Shown: positions 22,346-33,139 of the stretch, piece by piece
Layout: every line of letters starts with the position of its first letter
Position numbering within the stretch: position 1 is the stretch's first letter
Assembly: GCF_040869045.1 (NCBI RefSeq)
Contig: NC_090322.1
Location: 186,681,477-186,745,476, forward strand
Source: Eurosta solidaginis
Taxonomy: Eukaryota; Arthropoda; Insecta; Diptera; Tephritidae
DNA length: 64,000 nt
Reading direction: 5' to 3'
The notes under the pieces: generated by a model
Database searches by the model: none
Seen by the model: the letters and a program-made list of their open reading frames with translations, nothing else
Told to the model about the DNA's origin: nothing
Program-made: the position numbers and the translations under genes

Positions 22346-23508
22346 TCCAGAAAATCATCTGTCGGGTACTGCTAATTTATTTATATATTCAATACCACTA
22401 ACAGTATTCCTGCCAAGATTCCAAGGGCTGTTGATGACGCCTTGTAGAACTTTTTCATTTTCTTCTACTTAATATGGTAGGTGTCACACCCATTTTACAA
22501 AGTTTTTTCCAAAGTTATATTTTGCGTCAATAAACCAATCCAGTTACCATGTTTCATCCCTTTTTTCGTATTTGGTATAGAATTATGGCATTTTTTTCAT
22601 TTTTCGTAATTTTCGATATCGATAAAGTGGGCGTGGTTATGGTCGGATTTCGGCCATTTTTTATACCAAGATAAAGTGAGTTCAGATAAGTACGTGGGCT
22701 AAGTTTAGTAAAGATATATCGGTTTTTGCTCAAATTATTGTGTTAACGGCCGAGCGGAAGGACAGACGGTGGACTGTGTATAAAAACTGGGCGTGGCTTC
22801 CACCGATTTTGCCCATTTTCACAGAGAACAGTTACCGTCATAGAGTCTATGCTCCTACCAAATTTCAAAAGGATTGGTAAATTTTTGTTCGACTTATGGC
22901 ATTAAAAGTATTCTAGACAAACTAAATGAAAATGGGCGAAGCCACCCCCATTTTGAAATTTTCTTTTATTTTTGTATTTTGTTGCATCATATCATTACTG
23001 GAGTTGAATTTTGACTTAATTTACTTATATACAGTAAAGATATTAAATTTGGTTTTAAAATTTGAATTTAAAAAAATTATTTTTTAAAAAGTGGGCGTGT
23101 TCTTCATCCAATTTTGCTAATTTTTATTTAGCACATATATAGTAATAGTAGTAACGTTCCTGCCAAATTTCATCATGATATCTTCAACGACTGCCAAATT
23201 ACAGCTTGCAAAACTTTTAAATTACCTTCTTGTAAAAGTGGGCGGTGCCACGCCCATTGTCCAAAATCTTACTAATTTTCTATTCTGTGTCATAACGTCA
23301 ACCCATGTGCCAAGCTTCATCGCTTTAACCGCCTTTGGCAATGAATTATCGCATTTTTTCGGTTTTTCGAAATTTTCGATATCGAAAAAGTGGGCGTGGT
23401 TATAGTGCGATATCGTTCATTTTAAATAGCGATCTGAGATGAGTGCTCAGGAACCTACATACCAATTTTCATCAAGATACCTCAAAATTTACTCAAGTTA
23501 TCGTGTTA

Positions 23509-23570
23509 ACGGACGGACGGACGGACGGACGGACGGACGGACGGACGGACGGACGGACGGACGGACGGAC
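23509..23570 (+). repeat. (ACGG)n microsatellite within Helentron-like element
   Basis: About fifteen uninterrupted ACGG units. The same position holds a shorter tract in copies A (19720-19745), E (43936-43960) and D (45958-45977), and the inverse in copy C. This marks it as a built-in, length-variable part of the element. Confidence 0.97.
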
Positions 23571-23715
23571 ATGGCTCAATCAAATTTTTTTTGGATCCTG
23601 ATTATCTTGATATATGGAAGTCTATATCTATCTCGATTCCTTTATATATGTACAACCAACCGTTATCCAATCAAACTTAATATACTCTGTGAGCTCTGCT
23701 CAACTGAGTATAAAA

Positions 23716-24040
23716 ATAAATAATATAAGGCGCAATATACCTATGAAGAGATTCAGATTTTTTTTTTTTTTTTTTTCTACAAATTGGCGGGACAGGACCT
23801 ACATGTTTTACGCCGACTCCGAACGGCATCTGCAAGGCAGACGAGGTATCACTGAGCAACCTTTCATAGCAGAAATACGCTCGGGTGTGTTTGCCAAATC
23901 ACTGCCGAGAGGCGACCCCGTTTAGAAAACGTTTATCCAATTGAAAAAGTTTGTTTTTAAATTTTTTAAATTGCTTAGTCCGGAACTTGAACCCAGGACC
24001 TTCGGTGTGGTAGGCTACCACCACACCACAGCGGCCGCCA
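23716..24040 (-). mobile_element. tRNA-derived SINE, copy 2
   Basis: Minus-strand copy. The tRNA-like head is at the high end (GCGGCCGC...CCACACCACAG inverse) and the TTTA tail at 23716. The T-arm/B box is readable as the inverse of GGAACTTGAACCCAGG. A long T-run replaces the middle of the 3' region. It abuts the 3' end of Helentron-like copy B. Confidence 0.8.
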
Positions 24041-24192
24041 AAAAAATGGTAAAACATTATGTTAACGCAGTACTGCAAGGTGCCCATCTATGAAATATGA
24101 GAATACATACATATATACTAATATACTACCGCTAACTACGACTACTCAAAAATCGTTCCATCAAGCAAGCGTTACTTTACCTCATTACTGAC

Positions 24193-24612
24193 CTTATCCA
24201 GATTGTTATTGGCTGCAGCATGACCTTGAAACTTCACACTACGATCGCGTGCACGCATCTTTCGTTCCCAACGTCGTTTCGATGGCACAATACCAATTTG
24301 TTCGTCTTCACTATCGCCCAACACGCGACGTGCTTGCCACCATTCATCATCTGATGCATTGGTCACGTGCAATATATCGCCATGTCGGAAAGGTAGACCA
24401 CGTGATGGTAGTCCATCGTCACGATTGGGGTCATAATCGAAGAGTGCACGCACATAGAGTGAACGTTTTTGTGAGGTGCGTAATAGTGTACCAGTTCCGC
24501 CTGCGCCAGCCGCTAGCGCAGCCTGATGTTTAAGCTCTTGTATGCGCGCCTCAAAGCGATTGTAGTCTTCGGGACGATATTGTGCGACTAATGTGACAAC
24601 GCCACCGGAACT
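24193..24612 (-). CDS. dlg1: discs large homologue, end of PDZ3 plus SH3 domain exon
   Basis: A 420-bp exon (140 codons, phase 0 in and out) with acceptor ...TTTCCATAG and donor GTCAGT. It begins [20 protein letters not shown], which completes PDZ3 and its C-terminal extension. After an Ala/Gly-rich linker (residues 31-45) comes the SH3 domain (about 52-125) with [27 protein letters not shown] and [12 protein letters not shown]. It ends [10 protein letters not shown]. This is almost identical to Drosophila Dlg from memory. Dlg is a MAGUK scaffold at septate junctions and synapses whose SH3 pairs intramolecularly with the guanylate-kinase domain. Without splicing at 24193 translation would stop six codons into the intron. 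The next exon is 9.4 kb away at 14766. Confidence 0.98.
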
Positions 24613-25848
24613 CTATGGAAATACAAGTGGAAAAATTGCAGTTAATCATTTAAAAAAATATTCACAAAATTAATTTTAATGACAAAACAAGATCAACTAT
24701 GTCTAATGAGATAGAAACGACGAGGCCTGCCTAGTAATTTTAATGGAGCCTCGTTGTTATTTTCTTAAGACTTCATACTTGGATGAGAAATTACTACAAG
24801 TATTCCAGACAAGGCCGAATGATGACCTTGAAGGTTAATGTAGTCATTTTAAGTCGTTCCAGAGATTGTCGGGTTAGTACTTTATCGCTAAAAGAATAAG
24901 AAGAATAAAAAACTTCATCTATTTGGACGATAGCCAGGGAAAATAACTCTCGCCAATATGTGCTGAACAACTGGCAAGTAAATTCCTCCCTCGACGAAGT
25001 GAGATTACGCTCTATATGTATCTATTAATAGATTTTGAAGGAGGTACCCATTAAGAGTATTCGGAAGAAAAAAAGCATAAACGGAGTGTTATTTCAATAG
25101 AGACGTCCGGCCATCACAAACATGTATACTCTCGAGCAAGGGACGCGAGAAGAGCTCGTTTTCGGTACTATACTGTTTAACTGCTTCACAGATGGTCCCA
25201 CGTTAGAAGGGAAAGTTAGTTATAAATATATACTTCAAGTTCAAGCTTTCTGACCGAGGTGGGTCGGGTATTGTCCAGTGCTAGTACGGTTAGATATTTC
25301 AACAGCTACGCGAACCAACAATGTTATGATAGAGAGTATTCCAGTAATGCCTCACCTAGTTTGCGATTGTCTCGAAAATGTTTAGCATAAGATTCAACTG
25401 GGTCCCGGGGTATAGCAAAATCCCGGACAACTATTTTGCGGATCTCTTATACCAAACTGCTACATTTTAATCGCGCGTGGCAGACAGGAGGGAATTCATA
25501 GTTAAGATGGAATTTGTAGTGAGGGAGTTACCACACGAGCTAGGTGGTTTTTCAATAAGCAAGATTAGATGAACCCGAAGGTTGGCCGTGCACAAATTAA
25601 ATACTTCGAACGACGTTGGGTTGATACTTATTATCGGGTACTCTTAAAAAAATGGAAACGCGATAATTTGATTTTCTGTTTACAGGCCCAGAACCTCTGT
25701 TAAGTCTTTAAAGACATAGTAGGAAAACACATTTTAGAATTCTCAGATTCGCTGACTTCGGAGGAAGACTGTGCTACACAGTCCGAAGAAACATCACCAG
25801 GAAAGATCTTATTTCGTCCTAAAGGTAAAATATGAAAACCACACTTAC
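24613..25848. other. dlg1 intron with LINE debris
   Basis: A 1.24-kb intron between the PDZ3 and SH3 exons. It holds a LINE RNase H relic on the plus strand (25165-25470) and, near 24810-24880, words resembling the CAA-tailed repeat. Confidence 0.7.
25165..25470 (+). pseudogene. LINE RNase H relic in dlg1 intron
   Basis: NCFTDGPTLEGKVSYKYIL at about 25178 matches the start of LINE RNase H domains (YTDGSKLxGKVG). About 210 bp downstream, RFNWVPGYSKIPDNYFADLL matches the WVPGHxxIxGNExADELA block, with the histidine, glycine and glutamate positions altered. Stops intervene. It lies opposite to the host gene and is a decayed insertion. Confidence 0.6.
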
Positions 25849-26062
25849 CTTTAACGCTTGAGCAGCTTCTTCATGTGTAGCATTCTTAAGGCTGATATTA
25901 TTTACACTCACAAGCTGATCACCACGCTTTAACTCGCCACCCGCATCAGCGGGACCGCCAGCAAGTATGAATGAAACATAAATGCCTTGACCATCCTCAC
26001 CGCCAACGATATTAAAGCCCAAACCTTGTGGACCTTTTTGTATGGTGATTGTGCGCGGTTCT
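25849..26062 (-). CDS. dlg1: discs large homologue, PDZ3 exon
   Basis: A 214-bp exon: one base completing a split codon, then 71 codons, [20 protein letters not shown] through [11 protein letters not shown]. The acceptor is ...CTTTGCAG and the donor GTAAGT. GLGF is the carboxylate-binding loop of the PDZ fold, and HEEAAQAL is the conserved second helix with its leading His, typical of class I PDZ domains binding S/T-x-V tails. The sequence matches Drosophila Dlg PDZ3 with few substitutions (for example [20 protein letters not shown]). The phase shows that the preceding exon must end with two bases of a codon. In the long isoforms that exon, with PDZ1 and PDZ2 before it, is not in this window. 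Confidence 0.98.
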
Positions 26063-26351
26063 CTGCAAAGCAAAGAGAAGACAGGGATAAGATAAATATA
26101 ACAGGATTTCACTTAAACAATAGGAATATTATTAATATCAATAGGGGAAAATAATAAAATTAGCCCTTTTATAAAATAGTTGATGAATTTGAAACTGTTA
26201 CTGAAATGGGAGCAACAGCAACTCCCTATACCGCACGTCTTAGCACGAAATTGTATAGTCCTAAGTCGGCTTATCCCCTCTTTTTTGGAGTTTAGTTAGA
26301 GCAAACTGATCTGTAGCAAACAAACCAACAATTGGTAGCACAAGAAAGACG

Positions 26352-26950
26352 GTAGGTTAGGTTAGGTTAAGAGGGCGTGCGTGAGTGTTACCCACAGTTC
26401 CAGTCGGAGACATTTTTGGCCATTGTGAGTGTCCTCAGTAAGTACAGGGTGGCGGCAAATTCGTTTAGCCCAATTACCTCCTAGTGGTCGTCAAGGAACC
26501 ACTTGCTTTCCCTGATGAACCCAGGAAGAAGCGAGACGTCCACCTTCCCAACCTCTGCCAGGTTGTCGAAGAAGCGTGAGCCCAGAAATCTGAGCCTTCT
26601 TCTTTGAAGCGCCGGACATCGGCAGAGAAAGTGGTAGATCGACTCGTCGTCCTCCTCATCTTGACAGCTTCTGCGGAGGGAGCTTGTTGGTATTCGCCAC
26701 CGTCGGAGCATTGGTGCGATAGCACAATGACCTGTGATGACACCCGTAGTACCCTATTTTATCATGTTGCACTCTAATGCCCTTAAGGCGGCTTGGCTGC
26801 CAACAAAGATTGTTACGTCGGTGTTGGAGACCGCACTATCTGGGAGCGGCTTTGCCGCTCTGTTTATGGCATAGACCTCGGCGTGGAATACACTGCATGC
26901 GTCAGGAAGTCGGAATGATTGGCTTAACTGTAGATGTGTTGCTTTGGTTT
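26352..26950 (-). pseudogene. LINE ORF2 3' end (family A), minus strand
   Basis: On the minus strand the order is: RNase H pieces (about 26950-26770; SVFHAEVYAIN and TIFVGSQAALRAL, where the family normally has VDSQA), then GVITGHCAIAPMLRRW and a cysteine motif in 26711-26481 (RRSCQDEEDDESIYHFLCRC), then a short 3' UTR ending in AACCTAACCTAACC. The same 3' end is at 44600-45006. The Asp-to-Gly change in RNase H and the frame breaks show it is dead. Clade is I/LOA/R1-like by RNase H plus the terminal Cys motif; this is inference from memory. Confidence 0.75.
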
Positions 26951-27039
26951 AAGAATAAAACCAATTGGTCCCTTAGTGTATAGCCGACCCATAGAAACTG
27001 TTAGAAGAACGTCAAAGTTTGATAAAATTGTATTTTTAA

Positions 27040-27312
27040 GAAAATGAAATAACTCCGAATGCTTGAATTACAAACAATGAAGTAAGTCCCAATAAATATG
27101 AAATAACTTCCAATCTCAAAAAATTATGAAATAACTCCTAAAGCAATTTTATTGGGGATTATTTCATTTGGGAGTTATTTCATTATGAAATAATTACCAG
27201 CAAAAATTATGAAATAAGTCCCAATGAATTGGGAGCTATTTCATAATGAATGGGAATTGGGAGTTATTTCATTTTTTTGTTGGGAGTTATTGCATTTGGG
27301 AGTTATTTCACT
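27040..27312. repeat. Cluster of GAAATAACTCC motifs in both orientations
   Basis: About ten copies of ATGAAATAACTCC or its inverse GGAGTTATTTCAT, with variants (GAAGTAAGTCCC, GAAATAACTTCC), lie within 270 bp. Direct copies dominate the left side and inverse copies the right, so the region can fold on itself. It may be a small foldback MITE or an expanded motif cluster. It is non-coding; the frames at 27224-27526 read through it. Confidence 0.7.
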
Positions 27313-28262
27313 GCACCGCAAAGAAACCCCCAAACGAGCGTGGCCGTTGATTTATTACTACGTATGTACATTTGTATATTGTACGATTCGTTTCTTTTTG
27401 CTGATACCGAGGCCATCTACACTTCACGCAATGGGAGTCTTTACCCTCTTTCTTGTGCTACCAATGGTAGGAGTTGATGGAAATACTACTTTGAGCGTAG
27501 CGCTTTTATTCATTTACATTACATGAAGTGATGCCTGAAGAGTTTAGTAATTGTCCTAGAATTATCTCTCTCAGTCAAAGTAAAGAAATCGCGCTATAGC
27601 GAATGGCGATATCTAAAAAATCTTTGGGTTTCCAAAGGCGCGTATTCTGACTAAACTGCCGGTGTTGCTCAACGTCGTAGGCTGAACTGGCTGGTCGGTA
27701 AAGACGGTACATAGACAGAATTTGTACATGGTGTTGCTACAAGCTCGTTCGACGATAAAGGATTTATTTTATAAAATAGCTATATCTTCTTTGCAAATAC
27801 TAGAAGTTTTCTAGGACCTAACTGCTGCTTAGATTGATAGATTCGCCATTGTCTTGAAGTCTTCTATTTAAATTCACATTTTTCTTGCTTCATGGTTCAT
27901 CAATTGCAACACATCCTTTCTTTTTAAGTCCCCCTAATGTATTGGGACGTCTAAAGTGCATGCTTCGAGCTCTGCTTTCTTATTTGTCAACTCATCGACC
28001 ATTCAACTCGTAAGATATTCTTATTTCCGGATCGTAAAGACCATTTCGCTTCCGTTAGTTAGGAATCATCGCCATACATGTGTCTCGTATCAAGAGTTCT
28101 CTGCATACTATACATTGATTACCATTCCCCTAACAATTTTCCTGCAGGACCTCTTAATCTTGAAACCGTATAGTGTGCAGAATTTACTGATAAAATTCTT
28201 GAGCATTGTATCTGACAGCCAAATGCAAATTAAGGCTCTAAGTTGAATAGGGGTGCCATTAC
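27313..28262. other. Intronic DNA with a LINE 3' remnant
   Basis: Near 27677-27700 the inverse of GACCAGCCAGTTCAGCC recalls the 3' end of LINE family B without its AACCT tail. The rest shows no gene. The open frame at 27956-28246 has no motif. Confidence 0.35.
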
Positions 28263-28272
28263 GATCTTCTGT

Positions 28273-28595
28273 GGCCGTAGTGTGGTGGTAGCGTGCACCG
28301 CCAACCACACCGAAGGTCCTGGATTCAAGTCTCAGCAAACAAACATCACAAATTTAGAAAAAGTATTTTCAAATAGAAAAAAGTTTTTCTAAGCGTGGCG
28401 GCCGCTCAGCAGTGGTTTAGCAAAGCACTCCCGAGTGTATTTCTGCCATGAAAAGCTTCTTAGTGAAATTCATCTGCGGTGCGCTGGCTTTCGGAGTCGG
28501 CATAAAAATATTAAATAAGAGCACGACGTAAATTGGAAGAGAAGCTCGGCCTAAATCTCTGCGGAGGTAGATCGCCCAAAGTATTTATTTTTAAG
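28273..28595 (+). mobile_element. tRNA-derived SINE, copy 3
   Basis: Flanked by perfect 10-bp direct repeats GATCTTCTGT (28263-28272 and 28596-28605). It has the tRNA-like head GGCCGTAGTGTGGTGGTAGC, a B-box GGATTCAAGTCTC, the body word GGAAGAGAAGCTCGGCC and a TATTTATTTTT tail. The target duplication proves it is a retroposed unit of about 320 bp. Confidence 0.92.
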
Positions 28596-28947
28596 GATCT
28601 TCTGTATTCCGGCAACTGTCACCTCAATCGGTTCGATTGAAGCGGACGCTGCGAGTAGGCTGTCGAAATTATTGGGTTCCCCGAGTCTCAAGAATTATAT
28701 AGTCCTGTTCGTGATGACAACAGTATGTATCAAAGGCCGTTAAATGTTGAGCTGTATGAGCTAGTATATACCTACATTAGCCTACTACAATGAATAAAAC
28801 TCTCAGGGCTTCGATGGCTAGGTTACGTTATGAGAATAAGAAAAGGCGCTGCGGCTCGGAAAGTATTCCTATCGGGACCCGTATTTGGAAGTAGAGGACC
28901 TTCACTGAATTGGGAGGGACAGGTGGAGGATGACTTGAGTTCCCTTG

Positions 28948-29003
28948 GTTGTTGTTGTTGTAGCGGTAAGGTTGCTCCCCGAAGGCTTTGGGGGTGTTAT
29001 CCC
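28948..29003 (-). repeat. CAA-tailed dispersed repeat, copy 4 (3' tip)
   Basis: Only TTGTTGTTGTTGTAGCGGTA and the 3' hairpin GCTCCCCGAAGGCTTTGGGG remain, inverted relative to the window. Confidence 0.6.
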
Positions 29004-29059
29004 TTGGTGTTCCAGACTTGTTATTGTTATTGCGCAACAAGAATAGCTGGTGTGTAATT

Positions 29060-29825
29060 TATCTTTAGTGATTTGGGTTCTTTTGGGTCACTGTCCAATG
29101 TCAGTCCATGCGGAATGTCTGGAAAACACATTACCAAACAGGACTGTCCAGGGCCGAGATCAGTCATATTCAAAATTCCACTGCCGGTACGAAACGATTC
29201 TCTAAGTAATTATGGCTTACGTTACCGTTATTTTATGTGACAGCACAACGGACCTTCTAGTCCAAGTAAGCTTCTCCTACCAGGAAACTCAACCTAACCT
29301 ATCTATCAACAAGCAACTCAAGATCCCCGATCTCAAGCCTTCCAGTCCCACTTCACATTATTGTAAAATAGCGCCTCTCTGAAATTTGTATCTCCCACCA
29401 AACATCGCTTACAATGTCCCTTGTACGTTTACGCAATGTGGTCCAGTGAATAACGTATTTCCATTTTTCAGGGAGGTTAGGTCAATGAAGACCCAGCCTA
29501 GATTGAATGTGTCCAGGGTGTCCGGGATGGGTCCCATAATATCCGCGGCGGCGGTATAATTGAATGATAAATTTACTTGCACTGATCGGCTAATCCGTTT
29601 GATCAAATATTGCTCACGAAAGTAAGTAGAGAGTCCGTCACCTATCGCAGCTTCACGACAGCAAATCTTTAAGTCGTGGACCACGATATGACGCGATCGT
29701 TTGTACTTGCGCTTACAAATAAGAGTTAATCGCACAGGTTTATGAATATAATAACAAAAAATAATGATTATAAAATGATCACAGCTGAAGGCTATATTCA
29801 AAAATTACAACAACAACATACGCAC
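29060..29825. other. Intronic DNA downstream of the candidate first exon
   Basis: It contains CTCAACCTAACCTATC near 29289, another LINE-type 3' tip. The 130-residue open frame on the minus strand (29409-29801) has no motif and no splice context, so I do not call it. Confidence 0.4.
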
Positions 29826-30136
29826 TTCACATCAAGTTCAGCTATAGAAACGACTGCAGCGCCGACAGCGGAATCAGTTGTCTCAGCAGCGTCGTTTTGT
29901 ATTCGCCTCACGTCCGCAACATCAAATTCAACGTCGTCGTGCACTTTACTGGTATTCGTGCCGCATTCCAAATGTGCTGTCACTTTCTTCTTAGACTTTG
30001 ACTTGGCAGATGATGGCTCTAGCAACTCTAACTTAGTATTTGATGGCAGCGAATTAGATTTTTCGAGTTTATGCGCCTGACGTAGCCGCGATATCCGCTC
30101 ATCCATATTGAGCAAATGCAGCTGGAAGCAACTCAT
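29826..30136 (-). CDS. Candidate alternative first coding exon, possibly dlg1 short isoform
   Basis: An open frame on the minus strand starts at the ATG at 30136 (MSCFQLHLLN, with a second Met at 30106: MDERISRLRQAHKLEKSNSL). It runs 103 codons, ending SIAELDV plus two bases before a possible donor GTGCGT. Two leftover bases are exactly what the PDZ3 exon at 26062 needs. The protein looks real: it has charged, basic SAKSKSKKK and acidic HDDVEFDVADV stretches and balanced codon use, unlike surrounding ORFs. The donor (AA before GTGCGT) is weaker than the others in this gene. Short Dlg isoforms lacking PDZ1-2 exist in flies; I cannot recall this N-terminus with certainty. Alternatives are a separate small gene or a chance frame. 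Confidence 0.45.
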
Positions 30137-30560
30137 TTTGCTGGTTGGGGCGCGCGCGTATCTACCCACCCACACGTTACACGTTGTAATTTAATACTGG
30201 CTTAAGTGGTTGGCTACGGATAACTTGACTAGGTGATGTGAATTAATTTAATTAGACACAAATTCGATTCGATTTTTACGATTGACAATTTATTTAATGT
30301 AACACGACAACGGAAATCCATAGGCACAGCTGTGTGGCTGACTCACTGACGGCGAGACCGAATTACCGTCCGACCACCCGCTTTGGCCATGTGTACGCAA
30401 CAAAATGTGCAATTATTTTCGGAATTCCTCTACCAAAGCGATAATCACAAAGGCAGACAGGCAATACAACGACAGTGAAGACTACGAGAAAAACGATAGC
30501 AACGACAAAAGGCGACGATGACAGCAGCGCGCTTTTGTATAAACAAAACCAAGTTTCTTT
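30137..30560 (-). promoter_or_regulatory. Possible 5' UTR and promoter region of the short isoform
   Basis: Upstream (in minus sense) of the candidate first exon the DNA becomes GC-richer and repeat-free. It includes CCGTCAGTGAGTCAG, which contains an initiator-like TCAGT at about 30350. There is no good TATA box at the right spacing and no clear downstream element. This is offered only as context for the exon. Confidence 0.25.
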
Positions 30561-31596
30561 AAAAAGCAGGTAAGCAAGTTTAAGTTTGGTTCGAATATAT
30601 AATTATATACCATGAAGTGAGTTATAGCTAACTCCAGTAAACGCTAGAAGTAGACGAGGGCGATCGTCCTAGTTGTCGCAAACTCTTAACATCAGCAAAC
30701 AATTAGTTAGGCTGTTGTTTAAATGTTTCCTGAGATACCCCGTTTTCGAATAAGCATTCGAGATAGGGCTATTTTCCACTCACACGACGTCGGATTTTGA
30801 TCATATTTCAAATGCAAGTAGATAACTTTAGGAGAGTGTTAAGAAATTTTTGCAAAGAATGAATCACGAGCCTTTATACGAACTGCCCTTCCGGTACGAA
30901 GCACATCTCGCATTAAGACCTCTGTGCTTGCCTAAGAACAACTTTCTCCTTGAGGTATTTTTTTTTTAAATACAGTTCAACTTCCCAAGCATATCTGACA
31001 ATTCACCGCAAATCAAAATTAAACTTGAGAAGGTGAGAAGAAATTGAGTTGAAATACCTAAGGCCCAGATCGGTACCGAATACAGGTACTTTGGCTTTGA
31101 GGTTGCGCATATAACCCTGTAGTGTCAGTCAGTAGCTCGGCAATGCTCTATCTAGAATTTTACGTCCTCTTTCTTGCTGTTTGGGCAACGTTAGCAATCT
31201 AAGTGAAAGACGCTGTAATCAATCCGGGTCACGGTAGACGAGGAGCATTGGAGAGGGAGGGGAACACTCCGGATTAAGTCTTTGCCGAGGTTGGTAGAGT
31301 TTATTCACAATGAGATCGAGCTGAAAGAAGCCTCGGGTGAGAACTTTTTTCAGACGACGACCATAGAAAATGTTGTAAGGGCGGTGTCTGGAATGTCTGG
31401 ACGCATTGAAAGGATATAACCAATGCTCGACTGGTTGATGTCCTCGCGAAGGAAAATGCTAACATTGGCGCCTTACAGAGAACGCGATTAAAAGGGGAAG
31501 TCAAAAGAATAAATAGGCCTTGTGACATATACCAGAGTCGCCAAAAGAAGGGAAGCGCATAGCGTTGTTTGTTTTGTGATCCACACCAAGGCGAAG
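30561..31596. other. Intronic or upstream DNA, nothing defined
   Basis: Mixed composition, probably old transposon remnants around 31080-31540. I find no domain, exon or terminal repeat. The minus-strand open frame at 31301-31528 has no support. Confidence 0.35.
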
Positions 31597-31688
31597 TTTT
31601 TATACTCAGTTGAGCAGAGCCAGGTCCGTCCGTCTGTCCGTTAACACGATAACTTGAGTAAATTTTGAGGTATCTTGATGAAATTTGG

Positions 31689-32040
31689 CGGCCACCGTGG
31701 TGTGATGGTAGCGTGCTCCGCCTATCACACCGTATACCCTGGGTTCAACTCACGGGCAAAGCAACATCAAAATTTTAGAAATAAGATTTTTCAATTAGAA
31801 GAAAATTTTTCTAAGCGGGGTCGCCCCTCGGCAGTGTCTGGCAAGCGCTCCGATTGTATTTCTGCCATGAAAAGCTCTCAGTGAAAACTCATCTGCCTTG
31901 CAGATGCCGTTCGGAGTCGGCATAAAATATGTAGGCTTCGTCCGGCCAATTTGTAGGGAAAAAATCAAGAGGAGCACGACGCAAATTGGCCTTAGATCTC
32001 TTCGGAGGTTATCGCGCCTTACATTTATTTATTTTTTTAT
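31689..32040 (+). mobile_element. tRNA-derived SINE, copy 4, inside Helentron-like copy C
   Basis: Flanked by the perfect 14-bp direct repeat TTGATGAAATTTGG (31675-31688 and 32041-32054), which is Helentron-element sequence. It has head CGGCCACCGTGGTGTGATGG, B-box-like GGGTTCAACTCACGGG, and tail TTATTTATTTTTTTA. It lacks about 13 bp after GACGCAAATTGG found in copy 7. The insertion is younger than the host element. Confidence 0.96.
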
Positions 32041-33139
32041 TTGATGAAATTTGGTATGTAGGTTCCTGAGCATTCATCTCAGATCGCTATTTAAAATGAA
32101 CAATATCGAACTATAACCACGCCCACTTTTTCAATATCGAAAATTTCAAAAAACCGAAAAAGTGCGATAATTCATTACCAAAGACGGATAAAGCGATGAA
32201 ACTTGGTAGGTGAATTGAAATGATGACGCAGAATAGAAAATTAGTAAACTTTTGGACAATGGGCGTGGCACCGCCCACTTTTAAAAGAAGGTAATTTAAA
32301 ACTTTTGCAAGCTGTAATTTGGCAGTCGTTGAAGATATCATGATGAAATTTGCCAGGAACGTTACTCCTAATACTATATGTATGCTTAATAAAAATAACA
32401 AAATCGGAGCCCACTTTTAAAAAAAATGTTTTTTTAAGTCAAATTTTAACAAAAAATTTAATATCTTTACAGTATATAAGTAAATTATGTCAACATTCAA
32501 CTCCAGTAATGATATGGTGCAACAAAATGCAAAAATAAAAGAAAATTTCAAAATGGGCGTGGCTCCGCCCTTTTCAATTTAATTTGTCTAGGATATTTTT
32601 AATGCCATAAGTCGAACAAAAATTTACCAATCCTTGTGAAATTTTGTAGGGGCTTAGATTCTGAGACAATAACTTATTTCTGCGAAAAAGGGCGAAATCG
32701 GTTGAAGCCACGCCCAGTTTTTATACACAGTCGACCGTCTGTCCTTCCGCTCGGCCGTTAACACGATAACATGAGCAAAAATCGATATATCTTTACTAAA
32801 CTCAGTTCACGTACTTATCTGAACTCACTTTGTATTGGTATAAAAAATGGCCGAAATCCGACTATCACCACGCCCACTTTTTCGATATCGAAAATTACCA
32901 AAAACGAAAAAAATGCCATAATTTAATACCAAATACGAAAAAAGGGATGAAACATGGTATTTGGATTGGTTTATTGACGCAAAATATAACTTTAGAAAAA
33001 ACTTTGTAAAATGGGTGTGCCACCTACCATATTAAGTAGAATGAAATGAAAAAGTTCTGCAGGGCGAAATAAAAAACCCTTGAAATCGTGGCAGGAATAC
33101 TGTTTGTGGTATTACGTATATAAATAAATTAGCGGTATC

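Larger units (their letters stand above)
20313..23715 (+). mobile_element. Helentron/DINE-1-like element, copy B (with tandem array)
   Basis: 5' end ACAAGTAAGGAAGGCTAAG, hairpin GTTCGG...CCGAAC and subterminal repeat ATACTCAGTTGAGAGCT (20354). A tandem array (20395-22345) and about 1.1 kb of non-coding DNA with GGGCGTGG words follow, then an (ACGG)n microsatellite (23509-23570). The 3' hairpin is at 23681-23712, with inner stem GAGC-GCTC and outer stem TATACTC-GAGTATA. The 3' hairpin side contains the inverse of the 5' subterminal repeat. A SINE begins almost exactly at its 3' end. Short open frames within it (22284-22472, 23175-23405, 23439-23723) are translation of repeat DNA. Confidence 0.85.

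Noticed and set aside
24249..24533. 94-residue plus-strand open frame opposite the SH3 exon
   Set aside because: Antisense shadow of the dlg1 exon.
29409..29801. 130-residue minus-strand open frame near the candidate first exon
   Set aside because: No motif; it starts within the intron after the donor at 29826 and shows no codon bias.
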